A DNA stretch of 64,000 nucleotides from Planctomycetota bacterium. GTDB taxonomy: Bacteria > Planctomycetota > B15-G4 > JADJEK01. Under the pieces are notes generated by a model. That model searched no databases and was not told the DNA's origin. It saw only the letters and a list, made by a program, of their open reading frames with translations. Position 1 is the stretch's first letter, and each line of letters opens with the position of its first letter. Where the stretch lies: positions 744,001 through 808,000 of the forward strand of contig JADJEK010000001.1 of assembly GCA_016709145.1 (NCBI GenBank). The letters are read 5' to 3'. Made by a program: the position numbers and the translations under genes. Shown piece by piece: positions 17,306-26,605 of the stretch.

Positions 17306-19612
17306 TCACTTCGCGATCCCGCGGTACCCCGGGATCGCGAGCCGCCGCGCTCGTTCGATCGCGTCGACTTCGACGGCGGGAGGCTCGCCCCGCGCATCGA
17401 GTTCGAACGGCACACCCGTCGCGCCTTGAGCTTCGACGACCGCGAGCGCGCCGGCTCGGAGTGCGCGCGACGCGTCGAATCGCGCGCGCAGCGTCGCTTG
17501 CGCGATGGGCGCCGCGACCGCGGCATGCGCGACCCAAGCGATCGGGTCGCTCGCACAACGCAGCAGGAACGCGTGGCCGTCGACGACGCGATCGTCGACG
17601 TCGTGACCGCGTAGCGCGCGACGGATCGAACTGTGCGGTCGATCGTCGACGAGCGCGAGCTCGGGTGGCGCGAGCACCTCGAGGACACCGCGCTGCGCGA
17701 GCACCATGCATGCCACGTCGAGCGCGTCGCATCCGATCGCGCGGAACTCCGTCGCCACGGCCGGCCGCTCCGCGAGCACGCGCTCGATGCGCGCCGGATC
17801 GACGTCGAGCGGCTGATCGCGCAGCAACAGCCCCAGCGACGCTCTGCGCGTGCGAGGATGATCGGCGACGACGTAGACGTGTGGGAACACGGTCAGCGCC
17901 GCCGCGATGACGGGTTCGAGATCGGCGACGTCGACGTCCGCGAGGTCGTACCACTGGCACCACGTCCCGGTCGGGGCCAGCCGCGAACGAGCCAACTCGA
18001 ACGCCTCGACGCTGCCGCAAGCCGCCATGCGCCGCCCCACACGCGGATCGGGGGCGAGCACGACGACGTCGTAATCGCCACGGTCGAGCGCGAGGAACTG
18101 ACGTTCGCTGCCCGTCGTCGGCGGATCCGACCCGGCCCAGTCGGTCGGCGTCGGCACTTCGAACTCGTCGTACGGCCGCAGCCAATGCAGCGTCGTCGGT
18201 CCGTGGGCCCACGCGGCATGCGCCGTCTCGGTCGCGGCCGTGCCGATCACGAGCACGCGCTGCGCGGGACCGTGCAGCAACAGCGGCAAGTGAGCGAACC
18301 GGCGCTCCTGTCCCGATGAACGGCCGAATGCCGCGCGACCGTCGATCGCGACGAGCGTGCGCTGCGTGGCTTCGTCCCGCACCTCGCACGCGACGCCGTC
18401 CGCGCCGCGGAAGCGTCGCTCCGCGAGCACGGCGCCCGCGGGTGGTCGTGGTCCCCATCCGGCCAGGCTCGCGATCGCCGCGAGACCCAACACCAGGGTC
18501 GCGCCGACGGGGAACGGACGCGCGCGTTGCACCGCGACGATCACGAGCGCCGCGGCGCAGACGGCGAGCAAGCGCGGACCGAATTGGGGCAACACGGACC
18601 ACGCGACGACCGGAGCGAAGCCGACCAAGACGAACGGTACGGCGTGCAACGCGAGCCCATCACCACGAGCGCACACGAGCGCACCGAACGCGAAGCCCGC
18701 CAGCGCCGCCGTCGTGATCATCCACCCGACGGCGCCGATCGCGATCGGATCACCCCCGCGCAGTACGAAGGGCTCGACCGGGAGCGCGCAGACGACGGCA
18801 CACACGGCCACGGTGAGCCACACCGAACGACTCGCGCCGCCCACGTGCCGCCGCGCGATCGGCTGGACGCACGCCGCCGCGAGCGCCGCGACACCGAGGA
18901 ACACGGCTCGCGGAAGTCCGCCCCGATCGAACGTGGCGTTCCACTCCTGACCGGCGGCCAGCGCGACCGCGCCGAGCGCGACGAGGGCGATGGCCGCGCC
19001 GCGCGGCAAGGAGCCACGGCGCGCGACCCACGCGCCATGCTCGACGACCAGCAGTCCCGCGACAGCGGCCAGCACGCCGACGACTTGCAGCGTGTGCGCC
19101 GCGCCGAGCACGTCGTCGACCAACCACGGCGCGACCATCCAGCCGACGCCGAGACTCGCGAACAGAGCCGCCAGCGGCGCACGCCGCTCGTCGCCGAGCA
19201 CGAGGCCGAGCAACCCCCCGAGCGGAACGGCGATCGGCGCCGCGACCCCGCCGACGATGCAAGCGATCCACGGGAAGTACGGGATCGGCCACGCTTCGCG
19301 CAGGCCGCGCGCCGCGAGCTCGCGCCACGGGTCGAGCGCCAGGGCTCCGCCGCACGCGCCGAGCACCGCGAGTCCCGTCAGGACGAGTGCGAGCCGGCGC
19401 GAACGCTCACCGTCGCCGCGCCGCATCACGATCCAGGCGCCGCAGGAGAGCAACGCGCCGACCAGGGCCACACCGACGCTGCTCGTCGTGAGCCGATCGA
19501 CGGCCGGACTCAGGACCGCCGCGGGCAACGCATGGGTCAGCAGCGCGAGCGCGAGGCCCAACGCGCTCGCGGCTCCGCGGAAAGTCGGGCGCGTCTGCGA
19601 GGGCGTCCCCAT
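17306..19612 (-). CDS. Multi-pass membrane protein with a spermidine-synthase-like C-terminal domain
   Basis: 768 residues from the ATG at 19612. The first 430 or so are about a dozen hydrophobic helices (SALGLALALLTHALP, PIAVPLGGLLGLVLGDERR, SLGVGWMVAPWLVDD). The rest looks like the Rossmann methyltransferase fold of spermidine synthases: RVLVIGTAATETAHAAW in place of the usual VLVIGGGxG, then LDRGDYDVVVLAPDPRVG and LARSRLAPTGTWCQWYDL. The glycine-rich loop is degenerate and the aspartates that bind polyamine are not obvious, so real aminopropyl transfer is doubtful. Such fusions are common in deltaproteobacteria and planctomycetes and are functionally unknown. The gene is divergent from the O-antigen ligase-like gene. 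Confidence 0.7.
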   Translation of the reverse strand: MGTPSQTRPTFRGAASALGLALALLTHALPAAVLSPAVDRLTTSSVGVALVGALLSCGAWIVMRRGDGERSRRLALVLTGLAVLGACGGALALDPWRELAARGLREAWPIPYFPWIACIVGGVAAPIAVPLGGLLGLVLGDERRAPLAALFASLGVGWMVAPWLVDDVLGAAHTLQVVGVLAAVAGLLVVEHGAWVARRGSLPRGAAIALVALGAVALAAGQEWNATFDRGGLPRAVFLGVAALAAACVQPIARRHVGGASRSVWLTVAVCAVVCALPVEPFVLRGGDPIAIGAVGWMITTAALAGFAFGALVCARGDGLALHAVPFVLVGFAPVVAWSVLPQFGPRLLAVCAAALVIVAVQRARPFPVGATLVLGLAAIASLAGWGPRPPAGAVLAERRFRGADGVACEVRDEATQRTLVAIDGRAAFGRSSGQERRFAHLPLLLHGPAQRVLVIGTAATETAHAAWAHGPTTLHWLRPYDEFEVPTPTDWAGSDPPTTGSERQFLALDRGDYDVVVLAPDPRVGRRMAACGSVEAFELARSRLAPTGTWCQWYDLADVDVADLEPVIAAALTVFPHVYVVADHPRTRRASLGLLLRDQPLDVDPARIERVLAERPAVATEFRAIGCDALDVACMVLAQRGVLEVLAPPELALVDDRPHSSIRRALRGHDVDDRVVDGHAFLLRCASDPIAWVAHAAVAAPIAQATLRARFDASRALRAGALAVVEAQGATGVPFELDARGEPPAVEVDAIERARRLAIPGYRGIAK
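17312..17339. terminator. Convergent hairpin at the end of the efflux operon
   Basis: A 10-bp perfect stem (CGCGATCCCG / CGGGATCGCG) around an eight-base loop, seven bases after the pump stop codon. It lies inside the last codons of the convergent gene (17306-19612), so it would stop the operon while being part of that coding sequence. A T-run is absent. Confidence 0.45.
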
Positions 19613-19888
19613 GGCCGCGCACGGTAACGGCGCGTCGTCGAGCGAGCGAGGGCGAGCGCGTCGAGGGGTGCGCGCGTCGTGGCTCGTCGAACGCGTGGGA
19701 CGTTCGTGCTGGCCGCCCGGACCAAAGTCGGCATCGAGCCGTACCGAGGCCTTGGGTTCTCGCGGCGCGAGGAATATCGTCCGGCCCGTGGAACACCCAG
19801 ACCCTGCCGGGCCGTTCCATTCACGGTGACCCCGAACGAAGTCCTGCCGGGCCTCGGTCACGCTGTGAGTTCCGAACCAGGGGGATGC

Positions 19889-22048
19889 GTGCACGTTCGC
19901 GAGCGATCGCTCCGCATCGACACGGCGCCGGCGCTCGAGCTGCCGGCGGCGGCAGGACCTTCGTTCGTCCACGTCGTCACTCCGAGTTCCTCGGCCGCGA
20001 CGATCGCCACGTGGATCGCGCAGGGTTGCCTGCTCGCGCTCGTGCTGTGCATGCCGCTCGTGCCGCACGGCGCGACGATCTCCATCGCGAAGCACTGCAC
20101 GTTCCTCGCGTTCGCGACGCTGGGAGCGACGGCACTGTGGATCGCCGTCGTGCGCGGCGCGGCGTTCGCGTCACCCGATACGTCGGTTGCGCGCGCGACG
20201 CTCGCGTACTTCGCCGCCGCGCTGCCCGCGGCGTGGTTCGCGCGCAATGCCGGCATCGCCACGTACACGATCGGCTTGCTGCTCGCGCACGCACTCACGT
20301 TCGTGCTGGCTGCGACGCTGCTGACTCGATCGCGCTCCATCGCTCGCGTCGCTCTCGCGATCCTCTGTGCGGGTTGCGTCGTGGGCCTGATCGGCATGTA
20401 CGGCTACGCGCGACTCGTGGGGACCGACGCGCCGGAATCGTCGCGCACGAGCCTGCTCGCGACTCCGTTCTTCCGCCACAGCTACCTCGCCGCGCAATAC
20501 GTCGTGATGATCGTGGTCGGTGCGATCGCGTGGATGCTCGAGCGCGGGCGGATGGATCGGAACACGCTGTTCGTCACGCTCGCGACGCTGCCGATGATCG
20601 GGTTCCTGGTCGTGATCGGCAGTCGCGCCGCGTACCTCGCCGTCGGCGTCGCGATGCTCGTCCACTTGGCGTTGCGAGGCGGGCGTGAGGCGCGAGCGCG
20701 CGTCGGTCGCGGCTTGCTCGGAGTGACGCTCGGCGTCGGCCTCGTCGTCGCGTTGATGCCCGGCGCGTTCGAGTTCGCGCGCGGTCGCGTGGCGTCGCTG
20801 TTCGACGTCGAATCGTCGACGAACAGCTTCGCGCGCCTCGCGATCTGGCGCGACACGCTGCGCATGGTCGCGGATCACCCGCTGTTCGGCGTCGGGCCCG
20901 GGACCTTCGACACCGCGTTCACGCGCTACCACGCGGCCTGGCCTGCCGTGCCGCACGCGCACAACCAACTGATCCAAGACCTCGCCGAGCTCGGACTCGA
21001 GGGGCTGATCGCTCTGCTGTTCGTGTTGCGTCACGCGATGCGCGCGATCGTCGTCGGGACGCGGGACCTTCGCGCGAACGGCGACGCGAACGCACAGCGA
21101 ACCGACGACGCGACCGAACTCGCGCGCGTTCGACCTCTGTTCCACGCTGCCGTCGCGGCGCTCGTCGCGTGCGCGACGTACTTCGGGTTCGAGACGCCGT
21201 TGCGCTGGCCCGAAGCCGGCACGCTCGCGCTCGTGGCGCTCGCCGTCGTCGCGCGCTACGGATCGCATCGCCGGCCCGCGACCCTGCACCCGCGCTTCGC
21301 ACTCGGTGGACTCGCCGCGCTCGCGGTCGCGCTCGTGGCCATCGGACCGAGCTGGACGGCTCATGCGCGCGCGTCGACCGAGATGGCCCGCTGTACGGAA
21401 CAGTTGCGCGCGGCCGATGCGGCGCGAGCGGCCGGGCGGATCGAGACCGCGGACAGTCTGCGCGAGAACGCCTTGCAGCGCATGGAACGCGCCGACGCGG
21501 AGTTCCCGTGGAAGACGGCGCCACTCGTCGTGCGCGCCGAGCAACTCCTGCACCTCGGCCGCTTCGACGAGGCGCTGGCCGCCACGCGCGTTGCCGACTC
21601 GCGATCCCCGGGTCAACTCGACGTGTTGACGCGGCAAGCCCTCGCCTTGATGCAGCTCGGACGTCACGAAGAAGCGCTGGTGCCGTTGCGGCGCGCGATC
21701 GTCTTACATCACGGCGACGACGCGGTCGAAGCGATGATCACGCTGGGACGCGCGTACGCGGCGCTACACCGCCACGAAGAGGCGTTGCGTGTGTTCCAAG
21801 CGCTGATCGGCCCCCGCGTACATCACGACGCGCGGAGGCCCGAACTGTTGCTCGACGCGGTGCGCGCCCTGGTCGCCCTGCAGCGCGATCTCGACGTCGC
21901 CGCCGCGCTGCTCGCGCGCCATCGCGAGCGTGTCCGCACGGGCCCAGGGGCGCTCATGGCGATCGAACTCGAGCGCGAGGTCGTCGCGGCCGCCGACCGA
22001 CCTCCGTGCCGCGCGCGAACGCCTTCGTGTTCCGCGTCACGCCATTGA
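19889..22048 (+). CDS. O-antigen ligase/polymerase-like membrane protein with TPR tail
   Basis: About 719 residues. Residues 30-400 form roughly ten TM helices. A conserved Wzy_C-type segment follows (FARLAIWRDTLRMVADHPLFG-VGPGTFDTAF) with HNQLIQDLAELGLEG, which marks WaaL/RfaL/PglL-type enzymes joining glycans to lipid A-core or proteins in the periplasm. After residue 490 there are tetratricopeptide-like repeats (RFDEALAATRVADSRSPG, GRHEEALVPLRRAIVLHH, HRHEEALRVFQALI). The start is uncertain. GTG 19889 was chosen because AGGGGG lies just upstream; the frame remains open to 19679, where it would overlap the divergent gene's promoter. The TPR tail probably binds a partner. Confidence 0.78.
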   Translation: MHVRERSLRIDTAPALELPAAAGPSFVHVVTPSSSAATIATWIAQGCLLALVLCMPLVPHGATISIAKHCTFLAFATLGATALWIAVVRGAAFASPDTSVARATLAYFAAALPAAWFARNAGIATYTIGLLLAHALTFVLAATLLTRSRSIARVALAILCAGCVVGLIGMYGYARLVGTDAPESSRTSLLATPFFRHSYLAAQYVVMIVVGAIAWMLERGRMDRNTLFVTLATLPMIGFLVVIGSRAAYLAVGVAMLVHLALRGGREARARVGRGLLGVTLGVGLVVALMPGAFEFARGRVASLFDVESSTNSFARLAIWRDTLRMVADHPLFGVGPGTFDTAFTRYHAAWPAVPHAHNQLIQDLAELGLEGLIALLFVLRHAMRAIVVGTRDLRANGDANAQRTDDATELARVRPLFHAAVAALVACATYFGFETPLRWPEAGTLALVALAVVARYGSHRRPATLHPRFALGGLAALAVALVAIGPSWTAHARASTEMARCTEQLRAADAARAAGRIETADSLRENALQRMERADAEFPWKTAPLVVRAEQLLHLGRFDEALAATRVADSRSPGQLDVLTRQALALMQLGRHEEALVPLRRAIVLHHGDDAVEAMITLGRAYAALHRHEEALRVFQALIGPRVHHDARRPELLLDAVRALVALQRDLDVAAALLARHRERVRTGPGALMAIELEREVVAAADRPPCRARTPSCSASRH

Positions 22049-22129
22049 ACGGTTGACGCTTCGCCGTCCGCCGGGTCGACTGGCCGGTTTCCCATCGAGC
22101 GCCACGAGTCCCCGCCGACCACACCCGCG

Positions 22130-23734
22130 ATGTTCGAAACCGAGATCCAACGGCGACGCACGTTCGCCATCATTTCGCACCCCGACGCGGGCAAGACCAC
22201 GCTCACCGAGAAGCTGCTGCTCTACGGCGGCGCGTTGACGCTGGCCGGCGCCGTCACGGCGCGCAAGAACCAGCGCGCGACGGCGTCCGACTGGATGGAA
22301 CTCGAGAAACAGCGCGGCATCTCGATCAGCTCGACCGTGCTGCAGTTCGAGTACCGCGATCGCTGCTTGAATCTGCTCGACACGCCGGGGCACCGCGACT
22401 TCTCGGAAGACACGTACCGCGTGCTGACGGCCGTCGACGCCGCGGTGATGGTCATCGACGCCGGCAACGGCATCGAGAGCCAGACGCGCAAGTTGTTCGA
22501 GGTCTGCCGTCGCCGCGGCATCCCGATCTTCACGTTCATGAACAAGCTCGATCGCCCGTCGCGCGATCCGCTCGCGCTGCTCGACGAACTCGAGGAAGTG
22601 CTCGGCCTGCACTCGTACCCGATGAACTGGCCGCTCGGCACCGGCGCGGCGTTCAAGGGTTTGCTCGATCGGCGCACGTCGCAGGTGCACTTCTTCGAAC
22701 GCACGCCGGGCGGCGCGTACCGCGCCCCTGTCGAAGTCCGCGACTTGCAAGACCCCGCGATCCTCGACGCGATGGACGAGGAAGTGCACGCGCGCGTGAC
22801 GAGTGAACTCGAACTCCTCGACGGCGCCGGTGCGAGCTTCGATCTGAACGCGGTGCTCGCGGGCGAACAGACGCCGGTGTTCTTCGGCAGCGCGGTCAAC
22901 AACTTCGGCGTCGAACTGCTGCTGAACGCGTTCGTCGATCTCGCCCCCGCGCCGATGGCGCGCAACGCCGGTGATCGCCGCGTCGTGCCCAACGACCCGG
23001 GCTTCTCGGCGTTCGTGTTCAAGATCCAGGCCAACATGGATCCGAAGCACCGCGACCGCATCGCGTTCGTGCGTGTGTGCTCGGGCAAGTTCCAGCGCGA
23101 CATGCCCGTGGTCCACACACGCACCGGCGAGCGCATGCGCCTGTCGAGTTCGCACAAGATCTTCGGCCGCGAACGCGAGACGGTCGAGGAGGCCTACGCC
23201 GGCGACGTCGTCGGCATCGTCGGCAAGGACGACCTGCGCATCGGCGACACGCTCGCCGACGATCCGAACTTGAAGTTCGACGGCATCCCGACGTTCGCGC
23301 CCGAGTGTTTCGGTTGGCTGATGAGCACGAGCACGGCGCAGTACAAGCGCTTCGGCAAGGGTCTCGAACAGTTGCTGCAAGAAGGCGTCGTGCAGTCGTT
23401 CACGCTCGAGGGTTCGTCGCAGCGCGGTCCGTTGCTCGGCGCGGTCGGCCCGCTGCAGTTCGACGTCGTGAAGTTCCGACTCGAATCCGAGTACGGCGCG
23501 ACCTCGACGCTGGAGCGCGGCCCGTGGACGATCCTGCGCTGGATCGAATCGGGCGAGTTCGACGTCGAGACCATCCCGTCCGACATGCGCGTGGCGACCG
23601 ACTCGCGCGGGCAACGCGTGGCGTTGTTCGTCGACCAGTGGACGCACGAGTACTTCCAGCGCAAGTTCCCCACTGTCCAACTGTCGATGTTCCCGCTAGG
23701 ATCCTCCGGCGAAGCCGACCCCGTTCGTCCCTGA
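22130..23734 (+). CDS. prfC: Peptide chain release factor 3
   Basis: 534 residues, the standard RF3 length. The GTPase domain shows the P-loop HPDAGKTT (17-24), the switch region RGISISSTV, DTPGHRDF (84-91) and NKLDRPSRDP. Domains 2 and 3 (SGKFQRDMPVVHTRTGERMRLS and YGATSTLERGPWTILRWIE) follow in RF3 order. RF3 recycles RF1 and RF2 from the ribosome after peptide release in a GTP-dependent way. Translation starts 81 bases after the ligase-like gene, and the RNase R gene follows on the same strand, so a small information-processing cluster is likely. Confidence 0.96.
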   Translation: MFETEIQRRRTFAIISHPDAGKTTLTEKLLLYGGALTLAGAVTARKNQRATASDWMELEKQRGISISSTVLQFEYRDRCLNLLDTPGHRDFSEDTYRVLTAVDAAVMVIDAGNGIESQTRKLFEVCRRRGIPIFTFMNKLDRPSRDPLALLDELEEVLGLHSYPMNWPLGTGAAFKGLLDRRTSQVHFFERTPGGAYRAPVEVRDLQDPAILDAMDEEVHARVTSELELLDGAGASFDLNAVLAGEQTPVFFGSAVNNFGVELLLNAFVDLAPAPMARNAGDRRVVPNDPGFSAFVFKIQANMDPKHRDRIAFVRVCSGKFQRDMPVVHTRTGERMRLSSSHKIFGRERETVEEAYAGDVVGIVGKDDLRIGDTLADDPNLKFDGIPTFAPECFGWLMSTSTAQYKRFGKGLEQLLQEGVVQSFTLEGSSQRGPLLGAVGPLQFDVVKFRLESEYGATSTLERGPWTILRWIESGEFDVETIPSDMRVATDSRGQRVALFVDQWTHEYFQRKFPTVQLSMFPLGSSGEADPVRP

Positions 23735-23942
23735 ACGGCGCGACGAAGCTTCAGATTCGACGCCGCGCACTCCGATGAACGGAGCGACGGCGAACCCCGG
23801 GAAGAGCTCATCGAGACACGACGAAACGCTGGTCGCGATCCTTCGCGACATCACGCTGCGCGCCTGTTCTCGCGCCTTCCCTTCCATGAAAGAGATCGAG
23901 ACCGACGCCTGGAGACTCCGTCTCCGGCATCCGTTCCCCCCC

Positions 23943-25928
23943 ATGAGTCGACCGACTGTCCCCACGTCCCATTCCCGCCCATCCTCCGTTTCCAACCGAA
24001 CTGACCGAACCGATCGCGGCGCGCCCCGAGCGCGCCCCGCCGCGCCGAGCGCGGCGACCGACACGCTGATCGTCGGACGCCTCAAGATCACGCCGCAAGG
24101 TCGCGCCTTCCTCGAACCCGAGGTCGCGGGCCTGCCCACGATCGTGATCCCCGCCGGCAAGACCGGCATCGCGCTGAACGACGACCGCGTCGCGGTGCGT
24201 CGTGAACCGACGAGCGCGTCGCAGCCCGGACTTCCCGCGAACGCGATCACGGCGCACGTCGTGCGCGTGCTGACGCGCAAGCGCACGCGCCACGTCGGCA
24301 CGTTGCGCCGACGCGAGACGCGCTACGACGTGATGCCCGACGATCCGTGCGCGCCGCGCGCGATCCGCGTCGCCGAGCCGATCTGCGGCGACCGCCGCGC
24401 GAATGTCGGCGACAAGGTCGTCGTCGAGCTCGACGACGTCGATCCGCGCGCGACCGCGATCTTCGGCCGCGTGGTCGAGATCCTTGGGCCGCCCGACGCG
24501 CCTGGCGTCGACACGCTCTGCGTCGTGCGTCAGCATCAGCTCACGCTCGAGTTCCCGCCAGAAGTCGAACGCGCCGCGCGTGCCTTCGGCAAGACGGTGA
24601 CTCCACGCGATCTCGTAGGTCGCGTCGATTGCCGCGAGCATCCGGTGATCACGATCGATCCGAAGGACGCGCGCGACTTCGACGACGCGTTCTGTTTGCG
24701 CAAGGACGGCAAGAACGGCTGGACGCTGTGGGTCCACGTCGCGGACGTCGGGCACTACGTGAAGCCAGGCTCCGCGCTCGACGTCGAAGCGAAGCGACGC
24801 GGGAACTCGACGTACCTCGTCGATCGCGTGATCCCGATGCTGCCCGAATCGCTGAGCAACGGCCTGTGCTCGCTGGTGCCGCGCCAGGATCGCTTGACGC
24901 AATGCGTCGAGTTCACGCTGCGGAACGACGGCACCGTCGCGAAGGCGCGCTTCTACGACGCGGTGATCCACTCGCAGCGTCGGTTCACGTACGAGGAAGC
25001 CAGCGTCGCGATCGATCGCGTCGCGCGCGACGCGATCGAGCGCATGCTGCATGACGCGCATACGCTCGCGCAGCGCATCCGCGCGCGCCGGTTCCGCAAC
25101 GGGGCGCTCGAGCTCGACGTCCCCGAGACGAAGATCCACGTCGACGCGCGCGGTCACGTCACGCACATCGACCGCACGCAGCACGACGCCTCGCACCAGT
25201 TGATCGAGGAGTTCATGCTCCTCGCAAACGAGGCCGCGGCGACGGAGCTGATCCGCGCGCGCCGTCCAACGCTGCATCGCGTCCACGAATCGCCGGATCC
25301 CAAGCGCCTCGCGGACTATCGCTCCGAAGTCTTGCGCGCTCGCGTTCCCTGCGGCGACTTGCGCGAACGCGCGGCGATCCATGACTTGCTGTCCCGACTC
25401 ACCGACGTGCCCGCAGGCGCGGCTCTGCGCTTCGGCTTCTTGAAGTCGATGCAGCGCGCGCGCTACGCGACCGACCCGATCGGACACTTCGGCTTGGCGA
25501 AGGAGTGCTACACGCACTTCACGTCGCCGATCCGACGCTATGCCGACCTCGTGGTCCACCGCGCGCTGCGCGGCGAAGGCGAGGATTCGCTCGACGCGCT
25601 GAACACGCTCGCGACGTGGATCTCCGAGACCGAGCGCACGTCGGCCGCCGCCGAACGCGAGAGCCGCATCGTGAAGTTGCTCGCGTACCTCGAAAGCCAA
25701 CGTGGAGCGCGCGAGCCCGCGCGATTCACGGCGACGATCGTCGACATCCGCGACTTCGGCGTGTTCATCGACATCCCGAGCCTCGGTCTCGGCGGTCTCG
25801 TCCACGCGTCGAAGTTCGAGCGCGATGCACGCCGAGGACGCGGACATCGCCTCGGCGACGAGGTGCGTGTGCAAGTCGAGGAGATCGATCCGAGCAGCCG
25901 ACAGGTGAGCTTCCGCTTCGTGCGGTGA
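23943..25928 (+). CDS. rnr: Ribonuclease R / RNase II family exoribonuclease
   Basis: About 661 residues from the ATG at 23943. In-frame ATGs at 23775 and 23886 are possible but would add an unconserved tail. The cold-shock-like region (TLIVGRLKITPQGRAFLEP, NVGDKVVVELDDVDP) precedes the RNB catalytic domain with DPKDARDFDDAF, where the aspartates bind two Mg ions, then HVADVGHYVKPGSALD, RGNSTYLVDRVIPMLPE and HFTSPIRRYADLVVHR. A C-terminal S1 domain (ATIVDIRDFGVFIDIP) closes the protein. The enzyme degrades structured RNA 3' to 5'. GGAGAC-TCC-GTCTCC between 23911 and 23925 could form a small hairpin in the leader. Confidence 0.9.
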   Translation: MSRPTVPTSHSRPSSVSNRTDRTDRGAPRARPAAPSAATDTLIVGRLKITPQGRAFLEPEVAGLPTIVIPAGKTGIALNDDRVAVRREPTSASQPGLPANAITAHVVRVLTRKRTRHVGTLRRRETRYDVMPDDPCAPRAIRVAEPICGDRRANVGDKVVVELDDVDPRATAIFGRVVEILGPPDAPGVDTLCVVRQHQLTLEFPPEVERAARAFGKTVTPRDLVGRVDCREHPVITIDPKDARDFDDAFCLRKDGKNGWTLWVHVADVGHYVKPGSALDVEAKRRGNSTYLVDRVIPMLPESLSNGLCSLVPRQDRLTQCVEFTLRNDGTVAKARFYDAVIHSQRRFTYEEASVAIDRVARDAIERMLHDAHTLAQRIRARRFRNGALELDVPETKIHVDARGHVTHIDRTQHDASHQLIEEFMLLANEAAATELIRARRPTLHRVHESPDPKRLADYRSEVLRARVPCGDLRERAAIHDLLSRLTDVPAGAALRFGFLKSMQRARYATDPIGHFGLAKECYTHFTSPIRRYADLVVHRALRGEGEDSLDALNTLATWISETERTSAAAERESRIVKLLAYLESQRGAREPARFTATIVDIRDFGVFIDIPSLGLGGLVHASKFERDARRGRGHRLGDEVRVQVEEIDPSSRQVSFRFVR

Positions 25929-26605
25929 GGGACGGCGCGTGAAGCGCGGAGTCGGTGAGTCACCGTGCCGCCGCGCCGCCAGCCCACCGGTTCGCCGGTC
26001 CGCCAACGGACTCGGATTTGCCGGGGGAGTCGGCAGATCCGGCCCTCCGCGAGTTCCACGTGTATGGATTCGATGGGCCGGCAGGCCCCCATCGGCGTCG
26101 AGAAAAGCGCCCTCCGCCTCATGGCGGACCGATCACTTTGGGGCACCCGACTCCACCGTTGCGACGCGAGCCCCGTCTCTCGCGCACTGGCACGGTCCGA
26201 GCACGAGGACGAGCAGGAAGATCCCCACCGAGCACCAAGCGAGGTTCGCTCGGATCCCGCGCAGGATGCCCTTCGTCTCATCGTCGATCATCGCGCCCGC
26301 CCTCGTTCGATCGTGGCCGTGGCATACATGCCGCGCGGTCGGCGTGCGTGCCCCGAATTCGGCAGATTCTCGACGTCCAGTTCCGATGACGCCCCCATCG
26401 ATTCGCCCCTTCGAAATCGAAGTTCACGATTCTGTGGTGCCGCGAGGCCGAGCAAGAAGCGCGCAGGCGAGGAGGATCGACGAGGCAACCGGGACTTCTT
26501 CAACGGGCTGCTAGCCTGTCACGAGCGATTCTCTCCGATTCCTGTAACACCGCTACCGACGTCGCGGAGGGGAACTACGGAAGCGAACCGCGCGAGGACG
26601 CTTCG
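25929..26605. other. Intergenic stretch between rnr and the ECF sigma gene
   Basis: 677 bases with no recognisable gene apart from the small minus-strand frame at 26133-26291. Base composition is somewhat less GC-rich than the flanks. Longer frames here have no family features and look like random open frames. The end nearest the sigma gene presumably carries its promoter, but I could not identify one with confidence. Confidence 0.5.
26133..26291 (-). CDS. Possible 52-residue membrane protein
   Basis: A minus-strand ATG at 26291 opens a 52-codon frame: a charged N-terminus MIDDETKGILRGIRANLAW, a single hydrophobic segment CSVGIFLLVLVLGPC, then a short polar tail CARDGARVATVESGAPK. GAGGGCGGG lies about nine bases before the start as a possible ribosome site. 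A charged start followed by one TM helix is a sensible small-protein layout and explains part of an otherwise empty 677-base gap. There is no family match and no conservation evidence, so this is only a candidate. Confidence 0.35.
   Translation of the reverse strand: MIDDETKGILRGIRANLAWCSVGIFLLVLVLGPCQCARDGARVATVESGAPK

Noticed and set aside
13984..17688. A 1234-codon open frame antisense to the RND pump
   Set aside because: It is Arg/Glu/Asp/His-rich with no family motif, and the plus strand holds an unmistakable 1046-residue RND permease. Long antisense frames are expected in DNA this GC-rich.
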